Below, piece by piece: positions 42,309 through 49,153 of a DNA stretch of 64,000 nucleotides. The DNA lies in the NCBI RefSeq assembly GCF_004357765.1, contig NZ_SMTE01000020.1, forward strand, positions 1 through 64,000. Reading direction: 5' to 3'. Positions within the stretch are counted from its first letter, which is position 1, and each line of letters begins with the position of its first letter. Below the pieces are notes generated by a model. That model saw only the letters and a program-made list of their open reading frames with translations. It searched no databases and was not told the origin of the DNA. This stretch comes from Pseudomonas putida (GTDB lineage: Bacteria > Pseudomonadota > Gammaproteobacteria > Pseudomonadales > Pseudomonadaceae). A program made the translations under genes and the position numbers.

Positions 42309-44489
42309 ATGAAAAAACATTGGCTGCTAACCAGGTCGACAGCAAGTTTGGCCATTATTATGCCTGTCGCTGTATTCAATGCCTCGGGCGTTGTGGCACT
42401 GGAACTTGTCAATGAGGACAAAACCATTGATTTCACCGTACCTGTCAAAGAGTATCAGGTGACGCGCGGTGCTACGTTGACTGCCAGGGGGGCCAGTACC
42501 GGGCAGATCAATTTGCGGGAGGGCGCGCGCCTGGAAGCGGATGCCACCACTATCGTTGCAACCGACGATGCCGTGCTGGCAGAAGGGGGGACCACTGCGA
42601 GCATCGTCGGGAGCTATGTCAGCAGCGATAGGCTCGGCGTTGTCGCTGCGCGTACTGGCGACAGTGGCTCTGTGATCGAGGTTTCGTCCAGTACCGTTAT
42701 CGGTGCAGAAGGAGCAGCCTTGATAGCCACTGATTCCGAGCTGCATCTGACCGGATCCGTGCTGTTGAGTACAGGCGCCGGCAGTGCCGGGGTGCGCATG
42801 TTCAATGGTTCACTGCAAACCCAGGGTAGCCAGATAACCGGGGCGCAGGAAGGTATCCTGGTCAATGCCGACGGCCGCGCCGGGCAGGCGCAAATCGACT
42901 TGGACGCGACGCATGTTGTTGGCCAGGATGGTGCAGCAATCGTTGTTGCCGGTGGGCGACTGGGGGCAGCCTCGGCACGGATCGATGTCCGCAATGGCAC
43001 GAGCCTTGACGCCAGTAATGGCAATCTGCTGGAAGTGCGCAACGATTCCCAGGCCGAGTTCAGCGTCGACAACGCTCAGCTCAACGGCAATGTCTGGGTC
43101 GAGGAGGGCTCGTCAGCGTCGGTGGCATTGGCCAACCAGGCCACGCTGACGGGGCAACTCGAAAACGTTGCGCAGCTTTCGGTCGAAAGCGGGGCGCGAT
43201 GGGTGATGGTAGACGATGCCACTGTTGGCGATTTACGACTGGACGGCGGTACGGTGCAGTTCGGCGCTGCCGATGCCTACCACCGTCTGTCCCTGAACAC
43301 CCTGTCTGGCAACGGTACATTCATGATGGATGCCGATTTTTCGCAGGAGTTGACCGACTTTCTGGATGTCAGTGGTGACGCTAGCGGGAATCATGGGTTG
43401 CTGGTTGGCAGCAGCGGAGATGAGCCGGACCGAGAGAACTCACTTCGAGTGGTTCATACCGGGGGAGGGGATGCTTCATTCTCGTTGGTCAACGGGCCGG
43501 TGGATCTCGGGGCATTTTCCTACGAATTGGTCAAGCGTGGAGATGACTGGTACCTCGATGGGTCGAGCAAGATCATCAGTCCTGGCACTCGCACGGTGCT
43601 GGCGATGTTCAATACCGCGCCCACCGTCTGGTATGGCGAACTGACTTCTTTGCGCAGCCGTATGGGTGAGTTGCGGCTGGACGATGGCAAGGCAGGCGCC
43701 TGGATGCGCAGCTATGGCAACAAGTATGACGTGGCAGCCAGCTCGGGTGTCGCCTATCGGCAAACCCAGCATGGTTTTTCCATCGGTGCCGATGCCCCGC
43801 TTCCAGTGGGCGACGGGCATTGGCTGCTGGGGGTGCTCGCAGGGCACAGTCGCTCGGATCTGGACCTGTCGGCAGGCAGCCAAGGCGAGATCGATAGCTA
43901 TTACCTCGGCTTGTACACCACCTGGATCGATCCGCAGAGCGGCTACTACTTCGATGGCGTCGTGAAGTTCAACCGCTTCAATAATGAATCCAAAGTTGCA
44001 CTCAGCGATGGTAAGCGGGCCAAGGGTAGTTATGACAACAACGGTGTCGGCGCGTCTGTCGAAGTTGGTCGTCATCTTGAGCTCGCGGACGGTTATTTCA
44101 TCGAGCCCTTCACCCAGTGGTCCGCCGCCTACATTGATGGCAAAGACTATCGTCTGGACAACGATCTGCAGGCCAGCGGCGAGGCGGTGCGCTCGGTGCT
44201 TGGTAAAGCAGGTGCAACGGCCGGGCGAAACTTTGAATTCAGTGAGGGTCGTGTGGTGCAGCCATATGTGCGTGCGGCCTATACGCATGAGTTCATCAAT
44301 AACAACGATGTAAAGGTCAACAATCACCGTTTCAGTAACGATCTTTCCGGGTCGCGTCTGGAGTTGGGCGCCGGCGTAGCGGTTTCGCTGATGGAGCGGT
44401 TACAGCTGCATGCCGATGTGGAGCACAGTCGCGGTGAGCAGATAGATCAGCCTTGGGGCGTGAATGTAGGTTTGCGCTATAGCTGGTGA
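42309..44489 (+). CDS. type Va autotransporter, pertactin-like
   Basis: 726 residues. A signal peptide (residues 1 to about 34, MKKHWLLTRSTASLAIIMPV) leads to a passenger of about 420 residues rich in Gly, Ala, Val, Ser and Asp with beta-helix repeats (GAEGAALIATDSELHLTGSV, GTVQFGAADAYH). The C-terminal barrel starts near residue 460 (GKAGAWMRSYGNKYDV) and ends in aromatic residues GLRYSW; Trp rather than Phe is the last residue. No protease or lipase motif is seen, so it is probably an adhesin. It lies inside the family A/B array, with family B genes on both sides, and is the only gene of the array with an export signal. The start at 42309 is chosen for the signal peptide. Confidence 0.9.
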   Translation: MKKHWLLTRSTASLAIIMPVAVFNASGVVALELVNEDKTIDFTVPVKEYQVTRGATLTARGASTGQINLREGARLEADATTIVATDDAVLAEGGTTASIVGSYVSSDRLGVVAARTGDSGSVIEVSSSTVIGAEGAALIATDSELHLTGSVLLSTGAGSAGVRMFNGSLQTQGSQITGAQEGILVNADGRAGQAQIDLDATHVVGQDGAAIVVAGGRLGAASARIDVRNGTSLDASNGNLLEVRNDSQAEFSVDNAQLNGNVWVEEGSSASVALANQATLTGQLENVAQLSVESGARWVMVDDATVGDLRLDGGTVQFGAADAYHRLSLNTLSGNGTFMMDADFSQELTDFLDVSGDASGNHGLLVGSSGDEPDRENSLRVVHTGGGDASFSLVNGPVDLGAFSYELVKRGDDWYLDGSSKIISPGTRTVLAMFNTAPTVWYGELTSLRSRMGELRLDDGKAGAWMRSYGNKYDVAASSGVAYRQTQHGFSIGADAPLPVGDGHWLLGVLAGHSRSDLDLSAGSQGEIDSYYLGLYTTWIDPQSGYYFDGVVKFNRFNNESKVALSDGKRAKGSYDNNGVGASVEVGRHLELADGYFIEPFTQWSAAYIDGKDYRLDNDLQASGEAVRSVLGKAGATAGRNFEFSEGRVVQPYVRAAYTHEFINNNDVKVNNHRFSNDLSGSRLELGAGVAVSLMERLQLHADVEHSRGEQIDQPWGVNVGLRYSW

Positions 44490-44533
44490 TCCGGACCGGG
44501 GAGGCGTCGCCTTCCCTTTCCTGAGGAGTGACG

Positions 44534-45994
44534 ATGATGAACAGTGGAGATGATAAGGACACCGCGCTTCTGGCGGTCGCCCAGGTGCCTGATCTATTAC
44601 CCGACATTCCCGGCGGGGAGAACAACCTGCTACCGAGGGCTGCGCTTGAAAATCCTTTGACGGTCATCGTTCCCAAGTGGCCAGTTTCCCACCCGACGCC
44701 GGAGGAGCCAGAAACACTTGAACTGAAGTGGAATGATGCGATCATTGAAAGCTTGGTGTGGGAGGACGAACCCCCGGCTGAAATAGAAATGCATGTTCGG
44801 CAGGCATGTTTAACAGAAGGCGAACATCGGTTGCACTACGAAGTCCTGAATTTCGAAGGTGACAGGAGCATATCCGAGGTGCTTCCACTGATCATTGATA
44901 CAACTCCGCCAGTATTGGGCTCGGGCCATGGCAAACTCACCCTTGTCGAGGATGCCGAAGAAGTCGAGAGGGATGGGCTTACAGAACGCTATCTGGAAAA
45001 TCATGGTGATCGTTTGCGAACCGAAGTGCCTCTGTATGGCTCACCGAGACCTGGTGATACGTTGATTGCTTACTGGGATACCGAGCCATATGCCGAGGAA
45101 AAGGCGTTCGAGCGCCAATTGGCAGCAGAGGAAATTGGCGGCCCTTATTTCATTGATTATCCGAGTGAGTTGATCATCCAGCGTGGTGATGGTCGTCGTT
45201 ATCTTTACTATGCAATCCAGGACCGTGCAGGAAATATCAGCAATACGTCAACTCCGTTAATACTGGAAGTGAGTGCTGCCACGACCAGGATGTTGCCGCC
45301 TGTCGAAGTTTCTCAAGCCTCCGGATCCGCACCTAGCTTCACGCTCGATCTCGACAAGTTTATTCCGCCTTTAGTAATAACGATACCGGAAGAGGCGGTG
45401 GTCTATCCTGGCGAGACAGTCACCCTCTTCTGGGGCGAGTCGGATGACTATGGCTACTTCTGCAGCAGCCAATCCGATCCTGGATCGAATCGGTGCTTTG
45501 AGGTTCCACTTCGTAATGTCGTGGGCATGAGTGGTCGTACATCGCCAATCAGCTACGAGATTGATGATGGGGGGCGCGTCCACTCCTCGGCGCCGAGCGA
45601 AGTGCTAGTGAGGCCCATACGTTCTGGGTTGCCAGTTGTACAGGTACAGGGTGCATCCTCTGGTGGATTGAGCCTTTCCACCGCACCGGCGAGGATTCCG
45701 GTGAAATTAGGTAAGTGGCGCCATATTGCACTTGGTCAGTTAGTCAATATCTGGGTGACAGGGGTAGTTCCTGGGGGGCGCGATGCCGAGCCGTTTACCG
45801 TGCTGTCGGCGCATGCAGTCATCGAGCAAGAACTCCGGGAGGGCATTGGTGAACGTAATGATGTGATTCTGGAAAAGACTTACCTGTCGACCCTGTGGCT
45901 TGATCAGCAATTCACGCTCAATGTCAGTGTGAGTTTCGATGATGGCGAAGAATGGTTGCCGTTTCCTTCCCTCTCTCTCGTATTGAGCGCCTGA
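44534..45994 (+). CDS. family B protein 3: modular beta-sandwich-like protein, unknown
   Basis: 486 residues from the ATG at 44534, five bases after GAGGAG. No signal peptide. Modules share YYAIQDRAGNISNTSTPLIL with the 40129 product, LIIDTTPPVLG linkers, and the C-terminal VSFDDGEEWLPFP with the 32730 product. It starts 44 bases after the autotransporter stop, so the two are probably co-transcribed. Its stop codon is only 10 bases from the stop of the convergent fimbrial chaperone gene, so this is one edge of the material that separates chaperone from usher. No function recognised. Confidence 0.75.
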   Translation: MMNSGDDKDTALLAVAQVPDLLPDIPGGENNLLPRAALENPLTVIVPKWPVSHPTPEEPETLELKWNDAIIESLVWEDEPPAEIEMHVRQACLTEGEHRLHYEVLNFEGDRSISEVLPLIIDTTPPVLGSGHGKLTLVEDAEEVERDGLTERYLENHGDRLRTEVPLYGSPRPGDTLIAYWDTEPYAEEKAFERQLAAEEIGGPYFIDYPSELIIQRGDGRRYLYYAIQDRAGNISNTSTPLILEVSAATTRMLPPVEVSQASGSAPSFTLDLDKFIPPLVITIPEEAVVYPGETVTLFWGESDDYGYFCSSQSDPGSNRCFEVPLRNVVGMSGRTSPISYEIDDGGRVHSSAPSEVLVRPIRSGLPVVQVQGASSGGLSLSTAPARIPVKLGKWRHIALGQLVNIWVTGVVPGGRDAEPFTVLSAHAVIEQELREGIGERNDVILEKTYLSTLWLDQQFTLNVSVSFDDGEEWLPFPSLSLVLSA

Positions 45995-46004
45995 GATCTG
46001 GCCG

Positions 46005-46727
46005 TCATTGCGCCAGGGGAACACTTCGTTCAGGTGTGGTACCACCGAAGTCACTGATGGTCGTGAAAGTCACTCTTGGATTCGGCCCTATTTTGACATC
46101 ATTTATCGCATAGGCTTGGGTGCTAAATGGCCCTACCATTTCCTTCGTATCAATGAGCGTGGAGTCTTCGCCGGAGTCTATTTTCAGTTTGCTGAAGGTA
46201 AAGTAGTAGGGTGAAGGGTTATTTACCTGCAAGTGGGATTGGCCATCGATCGAAGCCATTGTCCATTCAAGGGTATTGAGGCTCTCCTGGGTATTGCCGG
46301 GCAGGCCGGCGGGCCGGTAGAACAGTTTGATGCGTGTGCGCAGGGCGATGGTCAGCGTGTTTTTTTTCTCGTCTGCAGCTTGTGGAATCTCTTGCACATT
46401 GAAGAAAAACAGCGATTCCCGGTCATCGGGGAGGTCGTTCGGAAGGCGATTGATTTGCACCGTCTGTTCGCCGCCGGGGTCAAGGCGAAACAGCGCTGGC
46501 GAGGCGATCAGGGGGACTGCGGTAGTGGAGTCGTCCTCAATGGTATTGACCCAGGCCTGAGCGGCAAAGATCTGCTCGCTTGGATTGGCAACGACCACCG
46601 TGCTGCTTTGCTTGTCACTGGATTGTACAATCCGGGTAGAGCTGATGGTCAATGCTCCTTGTGCGTGAGCTCCATAGCAAACGGCCAAGGCCAACAAGAT
46701 CATGTTCCGGAGTTTGATGTTCAGCAT
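46005..46727 (-). CDS. periplasmic PapD-like fimbrial chaperone
   Basis: 240 residues. A signal peptide (1 to about 24, ending AHAQGA) leads to the two Ig domains of PapD chaperones. Typical motifs are QSSTVVVANPS, LFRLDPGGEQTVQI and RLPNDLPDDRESLFFFNVQEIP (the conserved Arg/Pro edge), with the cleft Lys in RTRIKLFYRPAGL; the second domain has NNPSPYYFTFSKL. It folds and escorts subunits to the usher. It follows the pilin gene by 63 bases. The C-terminus is complete, so whatever separated it from the usher left it intact. Confidence 0.93.
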   Translation of the reverse strand: MLNIKLRNMILLALAVCYGAHAQGALTISSTRIVQSSDKQSSTVVVANPSEQIFAAQAWVNTIEDDSTTAVPLIASPALFRLDPGGEQTVQINRLPNDLPDDRESLFFFNVQEIPQAADEKKNTLTIALRTRIKLFYRPAGLPGNTQESLNTLEWTMASIDGQSHLQVNNPSPYYFTFSKLKIDSGEDSTLIDTKEMVGPFSTQAYAINDVKIGPNPRVTFTTISDFGGTTPERSVPLAQ

Positions 46728-46790
46728 GGTGATTTGTCTCGCAGGTTGGTAGACAAATAGGCACGCTGAAGCGCGCCTATTTGGAGTTAC

Positions 46791-47327
46791 TTAACGAATG
46801 TCTACAGTGAAATTGACACTGGTTGCAATTTGACCTTCCGTCACGGTGGCATCAATCGTTTGTAGGTAAGTGGTGAAGTTCATGTCCGTGGTGAGTCTGT
46901 CGCTCAGATCGTAGCCAACCGATTCCGTGTCGGGAGCCAGGACGCTATTGCTTTTGTCGAGAATGGCAAGTGCCATGCCCTCGCTGTAGCCGACCCCACT
47001 TTGCAGTTGATACAGGTCAGAAGGACCTGCTCCATAGTTGGCAGAAAATTTCACGAATGCTTTTTGGCCTGGGGTTACCGGGCACTTGGAAGGATCGTGC
47101 CTTAGCCCAAATCGTTGTATCGGTGTTTTTTGACCGACGGTTGTGAAATCTTTATCTTTAAAGTCCCCAAGATAGATCAAACTCTTCGATGGGCCGCCGG
47201 GAGTTACGACATCGATTGGGCAGGTGCCACCGGCAGTGACAGTTCCTTCAAAGTTTATAATGCCAGTGTTGGCCATGGCCGAACCGCTGGCCAAGCTCAA
47301 TGCAAAGAGTGCGAAGATAGGTTTCAT
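46791..47327 (-). CDS. major fimbrial subunit (pilin)
   Basis: 178 residues. A signal peptide (MKPIFALFALSLASGSAMA, cleavage before NTGIINF) is followed by a fimbrial domain with the usual early Cys (GGTCPIDVV) and a second Cys (PSKCPVTPG), and an amphipathic C-terminal strand ATSVNFTVDIR for chaperone and donor-strand binding. FEGTVTAGGTC is a typical type 1 pilin start. It heads the fimbrial unit on the minus strand, followed by the chaperone gene. Confidence 0.92.
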   Translation of the reverse strand: MKPIFALFALSLASGSAMANTGIINFEGTVTAGGTCPIDVVTPGGPSKSLIYLGDFKDKDFTTVGQKTPIQRFGLRHDPSKCPVTPGQKAFVKFSANYGAGPSDLYQLQSGVGYSEGMALAILDKSNSVLAPDTESVGYDLSDRLTTDMNFTTYLQTIDATVTEGQIATSVNFTVDIR

Positions 47328-47623
47328 GAGCGATCCAATTACGGTTTATGAGGTGGCTGAATATGTTCGTGCTTAAGCCTAGCGGGGCTCTTTGCTGAAC
47401 ACGGCGGTAAATTATTCGGAAGGCGCTATTTCCAGCTATCGGCTTTTTCCTAGGTACGGTCGGGAAAATCCATTTTCCTGAGTATTCCGGTTTTCAGTGG
47501 CAGCACGTGGCCTGCTCCAGCATTTCGCCTCGTCGTTCGAAGGTACCTATGATTTTTACCAGTTGTGACCTATTGGTTGGCTTGACATAATTTTTCCAGA
47601 GTGTCTTTTCTTTGGAGTCGACA
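47328..47623. other. divergent region between pilin and family A protein 3
   Basis: 296 AT-rich bases holding the promoters of the pilin (minus) and the 47624 gene (plus). CGGGAAAATCCATTTTCC at about 47461-47478 contains an imperfect inverted repeat. A TTGACA hexamer at 47582-47587 could be a -35 for the plus-strand gene, but its -10 is not convincing. Confidence 0.4.
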
Positions 47624-49102
47624 ATGAAGTCCATCAATCTGTTGGACAGAGAGGCAGCAGCATTGGTGTGGCTGTACCTTGATTTGGAATATGTCAACGA
47701 GCTCTGGCGTGAAGCCTATACGCAAAAAGCGCAGCAAATAGCGGATACAATTTATCTAGACAGACTCACTGATTCTCACAGCAGGCAAGTCAGGTCGGTA
47801 GCATTCGGATACCCGCAGCTTGACTTTGGCGCGGAGGTTACTCGGGTCAGTTTTCTGATGTTGCGAGACCTGAAAGCCCACTTTACAAGAGAGATTGGGG
47901 CGGCTGGAGGTTATATAAGTGAAGTCAGCCAGACAACACCTCTTGATCCGCCAAAACTCACGATTACGTTTCGTACGCTCAGCAGCAGGTTGCATTATAG
48001 AACTGTTGCGCGAGGAGAGGTGTCCTTGGAATGGGCAGGCGGCGCTGATTACGCTTATACCGGAATTGACGCTGACATGTCGTTGTTTAAACGGTACTTC
48101 GAGTCAGTCGAGCGAAAATTCTTGTATCGAGTATTTCCACCCCTCAATCCGCTCATGCATGATGTGTATGTTTTTTTTGGCGCTAAAGGGTTCTGGTTGT
48201 GGAATTCCCTCCGCGCTAACGCTCGGGGTTCTGCCCCCAACCAACGATTCGGTGTAAAGACCCGGATATCTGAGAATGAGGATAAATTGATCCTTTATTC
48301 CATTGCCTATCCAGAAATAATTTCTGGCGGCACCCCTTTTGATGTTCACTGGGTACCTCAGCTTGTTGATCCGCAGAAAACGTTGTCTTTTCAGGGCGGT
48401 ATCTATTGGCCGGATGTATTTACTTATTTTGGGGTTTACCGCAATGAGCCTTCTTCTTCTGTGCAGCGTAGCCAGCCACCGGACCTGCACCTTTCGCCTT
48501 GGGTCAGGACGGTGGGTGCGGGAGGGCAGCGGTCAGAAATCGCAATCGAGACAGCGCAAAGCGAGGTCAGTTGGTCGTTGGGCGGGAGCGGCCTTGGGAC
48601 ATTGGTGCATGAGGGCGGTAAGCATTTCTATGTTCCGCCACCAACCTTATGTGATATGGAGTTAATTGTCTTGAATAAAACCCGACATGCAGCGATCGAG
48701 TGGGTGGGGGACAGACAGCCAGCAACCGTTGATACGGTGAGCGCATCGGTAACTGGTTGTACCGCTTCCACTTCTTTCGTTTCAATGTATGCCCCGCAAA
48801 CACACTACTTCAAAGCCATCTTGGCGAACAATAAAGTCAAACTGTCGCTCTGGTACCTGGCTTGGGATACGAATCGGGAGGTTGAAGTGGATACTGCGAA
48901 TATTGAATGGCACGTAGTGGCGGGTAACGGAACAGTGTCTGCTACGGGTGTATTCAGTCCCGCTATCAATAATCCTTCGCCATACTCAGCGGTCTGGGCA
49001 CGTGATCTAGACAATGGAGGCAGATTGCTGTATTGGGCTTTGACAATCATTCCAGTACCCCTTTATAGCCCAGAGAAAGTAGTTGAGCTGTTCGATGAGT
49101 GA
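47624..49102 (+). CDS. family A protein 3: detached paralogue, unknown
   Basis: 492 residues from the ATG at 47624 (MKSINLLDREAAALVW), six bases after GGAG. A shorter, more diverged member of the family of the 34575 and 36977 products: FGYPQLDF (61-68) matches FDKPRLSF and LGPPQLSF, and the C-terminal module VKLSLWYLAWDTNREVEVDT....GNGTVSATGVFSPAI....ALTIIPVPLYSPE aligns with the end of family A protein 1 (VEVSLWYEGWKVQADKVEP....YSVLPMPYFAP). No signal peptide. It is set apart from the rest of the array by the pilin and chaperone genes. It is convergent with fadE. Confidence 0.75.
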   Translation: MKSINLLDREAAALVWLYLDLEYVNELWREAYTQKAQQIADTIYLDRLTDSHSRQVRSVAFGYPQLDFGAEVTRVSFLMLRDLKAHFTREIGAAGGYISEVSQTTPLDPPKLTITFRTLSSRLHYRTVARGEVSLEWAGGADYAYTGIDADMSLFKRYFESVERKFLYRVFPPLNPLMHDVYVFFGAKGFWLWNSLRANARGSAPNQRFGVKTRISENEDKLILYSIAYPEIISGGTPFDVHWVPQLVDPQKTLSFQGGIYWPDVFTYFGVYRNEPSSSVQRSQPPDLHLSPWVRTVGAGGQRSEIAIETAQSEVSWSLGGSGLGTLVHEGGKHFYVPPPTLCDMELIVLNKTRHAAIEWVGDRQPATVDTVSASVTGCTASTSFVSMYAPQTHYFKAILANNKVKLSLWYLAWDTNREVEVDTANIEWHVVAGNGTVSATGVFSPAINNPSPYSAVWARDLDNGGRLLYWALTIIPVPLYSPEKVVELFDE

Positions 49103-49153
49103 AAGGGCGAACGGTGCAGGAGTCGTGTCGCCCTTCAGCTGATCGAGTGTGGG

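Noticed and set aside
49104-49135. Terminator between family A protein 3 and fadE
   Set aside because: GGGCGA and TCGCCC can pair but the loop is long and there is no T-run, so it is not scored as a terminator.
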